A stretch of DNA of 52,981 nucleotides, taken from Bacteroidaceae bacterium. Lineage in GTDB: Bacteria; Bacteroidota; Bacteroidia; Bacteroidales; Bacteroidaceae. The notes under the pieces were generated by a model. It had not been told where the DNA came from. It ran no database searches and saw only the letters and a program-made list of their open reading frames with translations. This document shows, piece by piece, positions 24,446-32,917 of this stretch. The stretch spans positions 1 to 52,981 of the forward strand of contig JAFYPH010000041.1 in the NCBI GenBank assembly GCA_017547585.1. The letters run 5' to 3'. Numbering within the stretch: position 1 is the stretch's first letter; each line of letters starts with the position of its first letter. Made by a program: the position numbers and the translations under genes.

Positions 24446-26953
24446 TTATTTCTTCTTGAGAAGGTCGAGAGCCTTGTTCAGCAACTTACCTTTTGTGTCA
24501 GTCTGGGTGGCAGTGCTGTCGGTTGTAGTCTCTTTAGAGCCTGTGCCCAAAAGTTTGTTTGCGATGTTCTCGACAGCATTGGTGGCAGCCTTCTTTGCGA
24601 GGCTCTCCATGTCTATGCTCACTTTGGGTGAGGTGAATGTGCCGCCGATGTTCATGTCCACTGTTCCAAGCTGTGCAACCTTTCCTGCCGAGGCGGGGAT
24701 TGTAATCTCGCCCTTGTAGTCGATGCTCTTGTCGAGGCCTGTTGAGCCCGAGAGATTCATCTTGTAGTCGCCCAATGTAAGGTCGAAGGGCTTTGTGTTT
24801 ATGCGGCCGTCGGCAATGGTAAAGTCGATGTTCAGGTCTTTAACCTTTGTCTCCTTCAGCGAGGGCTTCTTTACAATGTCTGCAACCATGTCAATTACCT
24901 TCACTCCGCTAAGGCTCAGGTCTTTGGTTGCGAGGCTTCCGCTACCGCTGAGGGTGTTCATCACAGGGCTCATTGTCTCGTCCAGCTCGGTGTTCACCTT
25001 GATGCTGCCCGAGAAATTGCCTTTGAGACCTTCGAAGATGGGAGCCATCTGCTGCACCATGTCCAGGTCGCGGTAGGCCTCGGCAAAGCCAATCTGATTT
25101 AGGCTGAAGCCTGCGTTCAGGCTGGGAGCGCTCTTTTCGGGTGTTGCGTATGCGCCGTTCACAACCACGTTGCCGCCCATGGTGTTGAGCGAGAGATTCT
25201 GCATGTCCACCTTGCTGTTCTTTACAATAAGAAGTCCGTTGAGGTTGTTGAACTTCATCTTGTTCATCAGCACTTCCTTCATCTTCACCTGCATGCGGAA
25301 GTCGATGTTGTTGGGGATTCTGATGATGCCCATTGCTGCAGTGTCGGCAGTAGTTGTCGCTGTCTCAGTCTCTACAGCAGTGCTGTCGCTTGTCATAAAG
25401 TCGTTAAGGTTGAGCTTGTTGCTTGCGATGTTCAGGTTGCCTTTGAGGGTAGTGCCCTTGAGCGCGAATCCAATGTAGTTTTCGAACTGGCTGTCGAATG
25501 TGAGGTCGTTCTCGCCGATGTTCACCGTTGTCTCGCTCAACTTCAGGTAACGGGGAGTGAAGCTGAATGTAGATTTCTTGATGTCAACTTCGGGGATAGC
25601 CTCCATCTGCAGTTTCATATTGCTCAGGTTGATGTTACCCGATGCCTGCATGCGGTCGTAGAGCTCCTTCTGAATGTAGGACATGCGGCCGTTCAGGCTC
25701 ATGTCTGCATCGATAAGGCCGTTGAGCTGCATATCTTCGAGGGGGTAAACGTCTTTAATCTTGCCGAGGTCGAGCTTTCCTTTTGCTGTTACGTTAAAGT
25801 CGAGGTCGCTCATGGGGGTCTTTACGTCAGCAGTCATGCTGAAGGGGTTGCCCGCCAATGTAAGGTTGAAGGGGTTGACCTTGATGGTTGTTGCGTCGAT
25901 GCTGCCGCCGGGGTTTTTCACGCTCGCTGCGATGTTGATGTTGTCGACACCTGCGGGCAACGAGGGGTAGCGGAACATTGCGTTCTTCACATTGAGATTA
26001 ACGTCAAACTCGGGCATTATGCTGTCGCCTACCATGCTTCCCTTGGCGTATGCTGCGAGAGTAGCCTCGCCCGATGTCTTGAGGCCGTCGAAGTCTTTTG
26101 CGTAGATTGCGGGGATGAGCGAGAGAATCTCTTTGAAGCTGATCTCGTTTGAGTTTAGCTTGATGTCCATGTCCATTCCGCTCTCGGTGAGTGCCACCCA
26201 ACCGTCGATGGTTGCGCGTATTGCGTTCAGCGACAATGTGTTCTCTTTCAGTGTGAACTTGTTAGCTGCAAGGTCGGCGTCGATGTCCATTTCTGCGCCG
26301 ATAGAGGCTTTGCTCAGGAAGGGAACGCCACCCATGCGGAAGGTTACCGAGGGTGTCTCGCTGTCGAGCTTGATGGTTGTGCGCTCGCTGCCGAGGTCGC
26401 CGCTGCACGATGCGTCGAGGTCGATAACCTCGGCGTACATTCCTGCCTGACGGTCGTCGTAGATGAGTGTGAGGTTATCGATGTTCAGTTTCTTCAACTG
26501 TATGCGGAAGGGACTGCTTGTGCTGTCCACTGTCTCTTCTGTGGTTGCGGTGCTGTCTACCTTCATTACGTCCCAGTTGGGGCGGCCATCCTCGAGTACG
26601 ATGGCTTTTGCCTTTGTGTCGTCGATGATGATTTTGCTTATTTCGTAGCCGCCGTCGCCGAAGAGTGACATAAGATTCACTGCGGCGGTCAGTTCGCAGG
26701 CCTGCAAAAGTGTGTCATTCTCGAAGTCGCCGATGCCCTTCAACCAAAAGTCCTCTAATGTGATGGATGCTTGGGGGAAGTTGCTCAAAAGGCTGATGTC
26801 GAGATTGTCAAAGTCGAATTGTGCGTTGAGCAGTTTGTTACCCTCCTGTTTCACGATGGTCTCTATCTTCCCTTTGAATGCCATGGGAAGCACCATCAAC
26901 AGGACGATAATTGCCACGATGGCAATACCTGTGATTTTGATAGCTTTTTTCAT
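24446..26953 (-). CDS. AsmA-like protein
   Basis: 835 aa. One N-terminal TM (IKITGIAIVAIIVLLMVLPMAF, about 5-26) anchors a long periplasmic beta-rich protein. The sequence is full of short repeats of the type LDL..NKLNLNDF and ends with an AsmA C-terminal-like region (GSLATKDLSLSGVKVIDMVADI). Family knowledge: AsmA/TamB-like proteins are periplasm-spanning and are linked to lipid transport and outer membrane integrity. Low-complexity Thr/Ala/Ser stretches near 545-560 and 805-820 are probable linkers. It is monocistronic, with a strong terminator. Confidence 0.85.
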   Translation of the reverse strand: MKKAIKITGIAIVAIIVLLMVLPMAFKGKIETIVKQEGNKLLNAQFDFDNLDISLLSNFPQASITLEDFWLKGIGDFENDTLLQACELTAAVNLMSLFGDGGYEISKIIIDDTKAKAIVLEDGRPNWDVMKVDSTATTEETVDSTSSPFRIQLKKLNIDNLTLIYDDRQAGMYAEVIDLDASCSGDLGSERTTIKLDSETPSVTFRMGGVPFLSKASIGAEMDIDADLAANKFTLKENTLSLNAIRATIDGWVALTESGMDMDIKLNSNEISFKEILSLIPAIYAKDFDGLKTSGEATLAAYAKGSMVGDSIMPEFDVNLNVKNAMFRYPSLPAGVDNINIAASVKNPGGSIDATTIKVNPFNLTLAGNPFSMTADVKTPMSDLDFNVTAKGKLDLGKIKDVYPLEDMQLNGLIDADMSLNGRMSYIQKELYDRMQASGNINLSNMKLQMEAIPEVDIKKSTFSFTPRYLKLSETTVNIGENDLTFDSQFENYIGFALKGTTLKGNLNIASNKLNLNDFMTSDSTAVETETATTTADTAAMGIIRIPNNIDFRMQVKMKEVLMNKMKFNNLNGLLIVKNSKVDMQNLSLNTMGGNVVVNGAYATPEKSAPSLNAGFSLNQIGFAEAYRDLDMVQQMAPIFEGLKGNFSGSIKVNTELDETMSPVMNTLSGSGSLATKDLSLSGVKVIDMVADIVKKPSLKETKVKDLNIDFTIADGRINTKPFDLTLGDYKMNLSGSTGLDKSIDYKGEITIPASAGKVAQLGTVDMNIGGTFTSPKVSIDMESLAKKAATNAVENIANKLLGTGSKETTTDSTATQTDTKGKLLNKALDLLKKK

Positions 26954-27067
26954 AAATATTCTCTTGATTGTTTTTCAGTTACATTTAAAAATGCCCTTCT
27001 GTGCCTCATTTTGGCTATCGAGTGGCAAATATTCTGCAAAAATAGTGATTTTTCGGCAAAAAATCCT

Positions 27068-27143
27068 TAAATTTGCACAATGATATTCTTGTGCGACGGA
27101 AATAAAAATGTTTCCGCCGTTTTTTTACTTTTTTCCGCACAAG
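27068..27143 (+). promoter_or_regulatory. Control region of the MFS gene: -7 box, GCACAA half sites, leader hairpin
   Basis: A -7 box TAAATTTG lies at 27068-27075. GCACAA at 27075-27080 is inverted as TTGTGC at 27089-27094, and CTTGTGCG at 27088-27095 pairs with CGCACAAG at 27136-27143. Inside that lies a CGGAAA/TTTCCG hairpin (27097-27116), shortly followed by a seven-T run. This looks like a terminator ahead of the gene, enclosed by a longer stem, so either attenuation or a repressor acting on GCACAA half sites is possible. Both are inference. Confidence 0.45.
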
Positions 27144-27184
27144 TGATGTGAATGCAAAAGTCTAATCTATAATATTTTATATTT

Positions 27185-28567
27185 ATGAGCACCACTGCGA
27201 AAAATAAAATCAAATTCAGTCAGGCCTTTTGGGTCGCAAACACAGTCGAGCTCTTCGAGCGCGCTGCTTACTATGGAGTGTTCATTGTAATCACTCTCTA
27301 CTTGAGCCGCATCCTCGGATTCGACGATATTCAGTCGGCGGCCATTGCCGGAGTCTTTTCTGCCTGCCTCTATCTATTGCCCACCTTTGCGGGTGCGCTG
27401 GCCGACAAAATTGGCTTCCGCAATTCTATGCTGCTGGCATTCTCGCTGCTCACATGCGGCTATCTGGGCCTTGCAATCTACCCCACGTGGCTCGAGTCGG
27501 CCGGACTTGTAGAGTATAGTACAACTACAAAATTTACGGGACTGCTCGAGAGTAATCTGCGCTACGGAATTATTCCCATCATGGTGCTCATCGTGTGTGG
27601 CGGTGCCTTCATCAAGAGTGTAATTTCTGGTACCGTGGCCAAAGAGACTACCCCCGAGACTCGTGCGAAGGGTTTCTCTATCTTCTATGCGATGGTGAAC
27701 ATCGGTGCTTTCTCGGGAAAGACTATCGTGAAGCCTCTGCGTGAGTGGCTGGGTAACGAGGGCCTCATCAACCTCAACTACTTCTCGGCTACGATGACTC
27801 TTCTTGCGCTCATTGCAATATGGTTTTTCTACAAAAGCTCGCAGCACTCGGGCGAGGGCAAGAGCTTCGGACAAATTTGGAATGCGCTCATTAAAGTGTG
27901 TACCAACGGCCGATTGATTACTCTCATTATTATTGTTACAGGCTTCTGGATGGTGCAGCATCAGCTGTATGCTACAATGCCCAAATATGTTCTTCGTCTG
28001 GCGGGCGAGGGTGCTTCTCCTTCGTGGTACGCAAACGTGAACCCTCTTGTGGTTGTTCTTGCGGTGAATTTCGTTACACAGATGATGCGCAAATACTCGG
28101 CCTTGACCTCAATGACTGTGGGAATGTTCATAATGCCCATTTCGGCGCTGTGTATGGCTTCGGGTAACATGCTCGACGGTGCTCAGACAATCCTTGGAAT
28201 GCACCCTGTGGCATTTATGATGGTTGTGGGTATTGTGTTCCAGGGCCTTGCCGAGACATTTATTTCGCCCCGCTTCCTCGAGTATTTCTCGTTGCAGGCG
28301 CCCAAAGGCGAGGAGGGACTCTACCTTGGCTTCAGCCACCTTCACTCTTTCCTCTCTTCAATCTTCGGATTCGGAATTTCGGGATTCCTTTTGAGCAAAT
28401 ATTGCCCCGAGCCCACACTCTTTGCTTCGCACGATGAGTGGGTGGCTGCAAGCGCCAATGCCCACTACATTTGGTACTATTTTGGTGCGGTTGCTCTTGT
28501 GTCGGCTGTGGCATTGATTATTTACGGTCAGGTGGTTAAGCGCCTCGATGCGAAAAAAGCAAATTAA
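27185..28567 (+). CDS. MFS transporter, POT/PTR-like (peptide type)
   Basis: 460 aa, about 12 TM helices. The N-terminal helix carries ELFERAAYYG, which matches the ExxERxxYYG signature of proton-coupled oligopeptide transporters. The first loop has the MFS A-like motif GALADKIGFRNSML. Expected role: proton-driven uptake of small peptides across the inner membrane; the substrate is not proven. It is divergent from the AsmA-like gene and is followed after 10 bp by an EamA transporter gene. The leader holds an unusual hairpin set (27068-27143). Confidence 0.8.
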   Translation: MSTTAKNKIKFSQAFWVANTVELFERAAYYGVFIVITLYLSRILGFDDIQSAAIAGVFSACLYLLPTFAGALADKIGFRNSMLLAFSLLTCGYLGLAIYPTWLESAGLVEYSTTTKFTGLLESNLRYGIIPIMVLIVCGGAFIKSVISGTVAKETTPETRAKGFSIFYAMVNIGAFSGKTIVKPLREWLGNEGLINLNYFSATMTLLALIAIWFFYKSSQHSGEGKSFGQIWNALIKVCTNGRLITLIIIVTGFWMVQHQLYATMPKYVLRLAGEGASPSWYANVNPLVVVLAVNFVTQMMRKYSALTSMTVGMFIMPISALCMASGNMLDGAQTILGMHPVAFMMVVGIVFQGLAETFISPRFLEYFSLQAPKGEEGLYLGFSHLHSFLSSIFGFGISGFLLSKYCPEPTLFASHDEWVAASANAHYIWYYFGAVALVSAVALIIYGQVVKRLDAKKAN

Positions 28568-28577
28568 AAATATTATT

Positions 28578-29516
28578 ATGAACGAAAAGACAAAAGGTTA
28601 CATCTATGGAGTGGTGGCGGCAGCAGCCTATGGCCTTAATCCGCTTTTTGCCGTTCCTTTGTACGACGCGGACATGGACGTCGAGTCGGTGCTCTTCTTC
28701 AGGTATCTGTTTGCGATTCCTATGGTGGCTGTGACGCTTCTTGCGCGCGGACGCGACTTCAGAGTACATAGCCGCGAGACGCTGCCTCTCATCATCATGG
28801 GAATATTGATGGCATTCTCGTCGATGGCTCTTTTTCACAGCTACAATTATATGGATGCGGGCATTGCCTCTACGCTGCTCTTTGTTTATCCTATAATGGT
28901 GACGTTCCTGATGGCTGCTTATTATAAGGAGAAGATAACCATGCACACGCTGCTGTGTCTGCTGATGGCTGTGGGTGGCGTTGCGCTGCTTTACGACCAT
29001 ACTACAGGCAAGGGATTCTCTATCCTGGGCGCGGCGCTGGTGCTGATTTCGGCCTTCTGCTACGCTGTCTATATTGTGGGAATAAACACTACACGTCTCA
29101 AGGGATTGGCCACACTGAAGGTTACCTTTTACGTGCTTCTCACGGGTGTTGTTATTTTTGCCGCTCGTCTTTATGTGAAGGGTGGGGTGACGCTGCCTGC
29201 CGAGTGGTACCAATGGGGCAATCTGCTGGCTCTCGCCTTCTTCCCGACACTTGTGTCGCTTGCCTGCACCACACGCGCGATACGTTACATTGGCTCCACT
29301 CCCACAGCTATCTTGGGTGCGTTCGAGCCTGTTACTGCGGTGTTCTTCTGCGTGACAATCCTGGGCGAGACTCTCAACGTGAAAGAGGTTGCAGGAATGA
29401 TGCTCATTGTTTTAGCTGTTACTCTCGTTGTCGAGGGTGGACATTTTACCGGAAAACTGACAAACTTCAAGCGAATGTTCCCCAAAATGCCTCTCGGCAG
29501 AAATAAAAAACAGTAA
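28578..29516 (+). CDS. EamA/DMT-superfamily transporter
   Basis: 312 aa with ten predicted TM helices in two EamA repeats, for example VVAAAAYGLNPLFAVPLY at the start of the first and VLISAFCYAVYIVGIN at the start of the second. Family members export or import small metabolites such as amino acids; the substrate is unknown here. The start at 28578 was chosen because it begins MNEKTKGYIYG, the normal EamA start. An in-frame ATG at 28548 lies inside the previous gene and would add ten Lys/Ile-rich residues. It is probably co-transcribed with the MFS gene. Confidence 0.85.
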   Translation: MNEKTKGYIYGVVAAAAYGLNPLFAVPLYDADMDVESVLFFRYLFAIPMVAVTLLARGRDFRVHSRETLPLIIMGILMAFSSMALFHSYNYMDAGIASTLLFVYPIMVTFLMAAYYKEKITMHTLLCLLMAVGGVALLYDHTTGKGFSILGAALVLISAFCYAVYIVGINTTRLKGLATLKVTFYVLLTGVVIFAARLYVKGGVTLPAEWYQWGNLLALAFFPTLVSLACTTRAIRYIGSTPTAILGAFEPVTAVFFCVTILGETLNVKEVAGMMLIVLAVTLVVEGGHFTGKLTNFKRMFPKMPLGRNKKQ

Positions 29517-29616
29517 ACACTTTGTTTTTGTTTGGTTAATCTGATTTTTTGCAATAAACGGGGCATTTACTGTTAAAAATCTCCAGTCGAGTTTAACATT
29601 TTTCGCTCCTTTATAC

Positions 29617-29624
29617 TATATTTG
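29617..29624 (+). promoter_or_regulatory. Bacteroidales -7 box for the cytochrome c peroxidase gene
   Basis: TATATTTG, followed by CAG, matches TAnnTTTG. The leader to the ATG would be about 107 nt, long for this group. No further structure was recognised in it. Confidence 0.5.
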
Positions 29625-29737
29625 CAGTGTCTATCTTGGTAGACGCTGCAAATTTTATTTTACGAACATCGGTTGCATTCGATGCGATAGAAAATTGATT
29701 TTCGCCGCTTGTATGCACCTGAAAATATTGAAAGATT

Positions 29738-31117
29738 ATGAGAAAAGTTGGAATTATTATCGGAGCCATCCTGTTGTTGGCTCTGTTCGGCGCAGTCTAC
29801 TATGTTGCTGAGGGCGCCCCCTCGGCCGAGGCCGGAAAAAATGAGCAGATGGCGGCAATAATCGTCGATGGCGGTTGCTTGGACTGCCACACTGCGTCGC
29901 CCGAGCTTCCTTTCTATGCGTCGTTCCCTGTGGCGGGCGACCTTGTGAAAAAGGATGCTGCCGACGGTTATCGTGCGTTTGACATTGAGCCTATGTACGA
30001 GGCAGTGAAGAGTGGCGAAAAGGTGAGCGAGGTCGATCTTGCAAAGGTCGAGAAGGTTATTGCCGACGGCACAATGCCTCCCGCAAAGTATTTTATGGCT
30101 CATTGGGGCGCATACATCAATGCCAAGGAAAAGGCTATTGCTCTCGACTGGATAAAGGAGTGTCGCGCAAAATTCTATCCTAACAAATTAGCTGCTGCCG
30201 AGTTTGCCAACGAGACTGTACGTCCCGTGGAAGATGCAGTGAAGGTTAATCCTGAAAAGGCTGCGCTGGGCGAAATGCTCTACCACGATACTCGTCTGTC
30301 GGTGGACAATACTGTCTCTTGTGCATCGTGCCACGCCCTGAACACAGGCGGTGTCGACAACAAGCAGTACTCTGAAGGCGTGAACGGCCTTAAAGGAGGC
30401 GTGAATGCTCCCACAGTGTTCAATGCACACTACAATTTCGTGCAGTTCTGGGACGGACGCGCGGCTACTTTGGCTGCACAGGCTGCCGGCCCTCCTCTCA
30501 ACCCCGTGGAGATGGCATCGACCTCTTTCGACGAAATTTGCGGCAAACTGAAGGCTGACGCCGATTTTGACAAGGCTTTCACTGCTGTCTACCCCGAGGG
30601 AATCACCGAACAGACAATTACTGATGCTATTCAGGAGTTTGAGCGCACATTGCTTACTCCCAATTCTGCATTCGACAAATATCTTAAAGGAAACAAGGCT
30701 GCCTTGAGCGCCGAAGAGGTCGCGGGCTACGAGCTTTTCAAAAAGTATGACTGCGCAACCTGTCACGTGGGCGAGAATCTTGGTGGTCAGTCGTACGAGC
30801 TTATGGGCCTCACTGCCGACTATTTTGGCGACCGTGGCACAGAGCTTACAACCGAGGATAATGGTCGCAACAAAGAGACTAAGCTGCCCCGCGACAAGCA
30901 CCGCTTCAAAGTTCCGGGCTTGCGTAACGTGGCTCTCACCGCTCCCTACTTCCACGATGGCACACAGGCTACTCTTGCCGAGGCTGTCGCTGCAATGGCA
31001 AAATATGAGGTTGGCGTTGAGCTTGGCGAGGGCGAGGTTGCAAAGATTGTGGCTTTCCTCAAGAGCCTCACAGGCGAGTATAAAGGAAAGATACTCACAA
31101 ACGACAATATGAAGTAA
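29738..31117 (+). CDS. Cytochrome c peroxidase (MauG/CcpA-like) with extra N-terminal heme domain
   Basis: 459 aa. An N-terminal anchor or signal (VGIIIGAILLLALFGAVYYV) precedes a heme-binding domain with CLDCH near 48-52, then a diheme peroxidase with CASCH near 194-198 and CATCH near 342-346. FKVPGLRNVALTAPYFHDG near 388-406 is the usual C-terminal peroxidase motif. Reaction: periplasmic reduction of hydrogen peroxide to water with electrons from the quinone/cytochrome chain. The added N-terminal heme domain may feed electrons directly, as in three-heme quinol peroxidases (inference). It stands alone with a bidirectional terminator after it. It implies exposure to peroxide or low oxygen. 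Confidence 0.9.
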   Translation: MRKVGIIIGAILLLALFGAVYYVAEGAPSAEAGKNEQMAAIIVDGGCLDCHTASPELPFYASFPVAGDLVKKDAADGYRAFDIEPMYEAVKSGEKVSEVDLAKVEKVIADGTMPPAKYFMAHWGAYINAKEKAIALDWIKECRAKFYPNKLAAAEFANETVRPVEDAVKVNPEKAALGEMLYHDTRLSVDNTVSCASCHALNTGGVDNKQYSEGVNGLKGGVNAPTVFNAHYNFVQFWDGRAATLAAQAAGPPLNPVEMASTSFDEICGKLKADADFDKAFTAVYPEGITEQTITDAIQEFERTLLTPNSAFDKYLKGNKAALSAEEVAGYELFKKYDCATCHVGENLGGQSYELMGLTADYFGDRGTELTTEDNGRNKETKLPRDKHRFKVPGLRNVALTAPYFHDGTQATLAEAVAAMAKYEVGVELGEGEVAKIVAFLKSLTGEYKGKILTNDNMK

Positions 31118-31136
31118 TCTTTTTTGGTTGCATTAT

Positions 31137-31178
31137 AAAAAATATGGCGCGTCGAATAATCGACGCGCCATATTTTTT
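31137..31178. terminator. Bidirectional terminator between peroxidase and sigma-factor operon
   Basis: ATATGGCGCGTCG and its complement form a 13-bp stem with loop AATAAT, flanked by A and T runs on the two sides. It serves both convergent genes. Confidence 0.92.
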
Positions 31179-31551
31179 ATTCGTTGAACTTTTTCCTTTG
31201 TATTGACCGCAGCTTGATGTCCAGCAGGAGCATCAGCATGAAGGCTGCGAAGAAGGGAAGGTAGATTCCCAATTCTTCGCTGTCGATGCTCACGCCTCTT
31301 GCGAATTCGGGCAGGCTGAATGTGTAATTTTCTATCATCGGGGCAATGATGCATGCGCCGACGGTAATCATCAGCAGCGACGCGGCAACAGCCATGAGAA
31401 ACATTATTCTATTTTCGCGTCTCTCGCGTGCCGCGGCAGCCTCGCGCAGTCGTTGCATTGTTGCGAATGTGAAGTTTGTAGAGAGCTTACTCTTGCTATC
31501 CTGCCTTTGCATAGCCATCTTCAGACTGCTGTATCTTTGCGGTTCTTTCAT
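31177..31551 (-). CDS. Two-TM protein coupled to an ECF sigma factor (candidate anti-sigma)
   Basis: 124 aa. The cytoplasmic N-terminus has the segment STNFTFATMQRLREAAAARE, followed by TM1 near 49-70, a short periplasmic loop (IENYTFSLPEFARG...) and TM2 near 95-113. Its start overlaps the sigma-factor stop by 4 bp (ATGA), so the two are translationally coupled. No classical zinc anti-sigma motif (HxxxCxxC) is visible. A membrane partner restraining the sigma factor is the natural guess from gene order and is inference only. Confidence 0.75.
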   Translation of the reverse strand: MKEPQRYSSLKMAMQRQDSKSKLSTNFTFATMQRLREAAAARERRENRIMFLMAVAASLLMITVGACIIAPMIENYTFSLPEFARGVSIDSEELGIYLPFFAAFMLMLLLDIKLRSIQRKKFNE

Positions 31552-32096
31552 ATTTCCTGCTCTTTTATAAGTAAATACAGTTTTTTACGCGTGCGGTGCA
31601 GCTTCACTTTTACGTTGCTCTCCTTCAGGCCTGTAATCTGTGCCGTCTCGGCAATGCTCCTCTCCTCTAAATGGTACAGAGTGACAAGCGCGCGTTCCTC
31701 GGCGTCGAGCATGCTGATGGCTCTTTCGAGGCGTTGCAGAAGCTTTTCGCCGGTGCTGTTCAGTGTCTCGTCCACCAGCGTGTCGTCGGTGTCGGCAAGA
31801 ATATCGTCGGCAATGGCAACGCTGTTGCATGGCCTTTTGCGCAGTGCCGAGATTGTGGTGTTGTAGGCTATGCGGTAGAGCCACGTAGAGAAACTGCTCT
31901 CTACATTGAAAGAGGATAATTTTTCGTATGCCTTTAGAAATACATCCTGTGTAATCTCTTCGGCATCTTCGCGGCAGTTAATCATGTGCGTCACAAGGGA
32001 AAAGACTGCCTCGCTGTAGCGCTCCACAAAGTGGGCGTAAAGGTGTGTCTCTCCCCTTAAAATTTCCTTGATTATCTCTCTCTCGTCGCGTTTCAT
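31548..32096 (-). CDS. RNA polymerase sigma factor, ECF (sigma-70 family)
   Basis: 182 aa. Region sigma-2 spans about 22-90 (AHFVERYSEAVFSLV, DAEEITQDVFLKAYEKL, FSTWLYRIAYNTTISALRK). Region sigma-4 spans about 125-178 (LVTLYHLEERSIAETAQITGLKESNVKVKLHRTRKKL). The middle linker is acidic. Its promoter is the same ECF-type element as on the divergent gene, implying autoregulation. The -10 element CGTCTAA ends 7 bp before the ATG, so the message should be nearly leaderless. No other Met occurs before residue 37, which supports this start. It is followed by the two-TM protein. Confidence 0.92.
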   Translation of the reverse strand: MKRDEREIIKEILRGETHLYAHFVERYSEAVFSLVTHMINCREDAEEITQDVFLKAYEKLSSFNVESSFSTWLYRIAYNTTISALRKRPCNSVAIADDILADTDDTLVDETLNSTGEKLLQRLERAISMLDAEERALVTLYHLEERSIAETAQITGLKESNVKVKLHRTRKKLYLLIKEQEI

Positions 32097-32103
32097 TTGT
32101 CCT

Positions 32104-32132
32104 TTAGACGCAAAAAATATTTTTTGGTTACA
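32104..32132 (-). promoter_or_regulatory. ECF promoter of the sigma-factor gene
   Basis: The minus strand reads TGTAACC, a 15-nt spacer, then CGTCTAA (continuing AGG). The same -35, spacer length and -10 occur on the plus strand at 32166-32194. The predicted start falls about at the ATG. Confidence 0.85.
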
Positions 32133-32165
32133 CTTTTTTCGATAGAATTTTTTTCTTCATTTTTT

Positions 32166-32194
32166 TGTAACCTTTTGCGTTACTCTGCGTCTAA
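32166..32194 (+). promoter_or_regulatory. ECF promoter of the divergent small membrane protein gene
   Basis: TGTAACC, a 15-nt spacer, and CGTCTAA (continuing AGGG), giving a leader of about 37 nt to the ATG at 32238. It is identical in both boxes and spacing to the sigma-factor promoter, so this gene is the likely direct target of that sigma factor. Confidence 0.85.
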
Positions 32195-32237
32195 AGGGTA
32201 CAAACGAACAAAATTTCTAACTTAAATATTTACAACT

Positions 32238-32657
32238 ATGATGGATTTTATTACTATCCCGCTTACTTTTGGTATTGTTACCTATGGCATTTACAAACTC
32301 TTCGAACTCTTCGTGTGTAAAAAGGAGAGATTGACGATTATCGACAGGATGAACTTCGACTCTCTCTCAACTGCCCCGCTGAACAATCTGTTCAAAGGCT
32401 ACGGCACTTCGTTGCCAACCTCTTTCTCCTCTCTTAAAATAGGTTGTCTGCTCATGGGCATGGGCCTTGGTATTGTATTGGGCATTCTTCTTTTTGCATT
32501 GAACGCCGATGCGATAAAAGCCTATGGCGAAATTACTAACCACAGTACATACACTTTGGCGGCTATGATAATATCTGCCGGTATTCTTTGCATGGGTGGC
32601 GCGGGCTTGGTGCTGGCTTTTGTCATCGAGAATATATGCAATAAGAAAAAGAATTAA
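32238..32657 (+). CDS. Small membrane protein (DUF6249-like), ECF target
   Basis: 139 aa, with three predicted TM helices near 4-24 (ITIPLTFGIVTYGIYKLFELF), 67-90 (GCLLMGMGLGIVLGILLFAL) and 106-130. A cytoplasmic loop contains KKERLTIIDRM. It resembles uncharacterised Bacteroidetes membrane proteins of the DUF6249 kind; this assignment is from memory of the family pattern and is not certain. It stands divergent from the ECF sigma gene with a matched promoter, so it is probably part of the sigma-factor response. A terminator follows. Confidence 0.75.
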   Translation: MMDFITIPLTFGIVTYGIYKLFELFVCKKERLTIIDRMNFDSLSTAPLNNLFKGYGTSLPTSFSSLKIGCLLMGMGLGIVLGILLFALNADAIKAYGEITNHSTYTLAAMIISAGILCMGGAGLVLAFVIENICNKKKN

Positions 32658-32678
32658 ATTAATAAGGTTAAATTCTCT

Positions 32679-32716
32679 CCTCTCCATCTGCCGAAAGGCG
32701 GGTGGAGAGGTTTTTT
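32679..32716 (+). terminator. Terminator of the small membrane protein gene
   Basis: CCTCTCCATCTGCC, loop GAAA, GGCGGGTGGAGAGG (with G-U pairs), then six T. Confidence 0.9.
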
Positions 32717-32904
32717 CTTGCGTTCCATTTCTACCGGCCGAACTTTAATCTCTTTTCGTGTTTTTCTCTTTCCATTGTTGCTGCAACTATATAGTGGAAT
32801 TAATCTTTTGCGCGATTGTCTGAAAAATGAGCTTGCTCACACTCAAAGTTAATAAGAAAGATTAATATGAATTCTTAAAATGGATGTTAATTAATATTAA
32901 AATC

Positions 32905-32913
32905 GGGGGGGGG
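32905..32913. repeat. Nine-G homopolymer tract
   Basis: A run of nine G sits in otherwise AT-rich intergenic DNA (32717-33100), four bases before the ATG of a short open frame. Tracts of this length can change length by slippage, and one so close to a start could act as, or disturb, a ribosome site. Nothing else was recognised between 32717 and 32904 apart from A/T-rich sequence. Confidence 0.7.
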
Positions 32914-32917
32914 TAAA

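Noticed and set aside
27023-27037. Possible sigma-54 promoter TGGCAA-ATATT-CTGC upstream of the MFS gene
   Set aside because: One mismatch in each key box, no GTGTCCG palindrome upstream, and 150 bp from the start codon.
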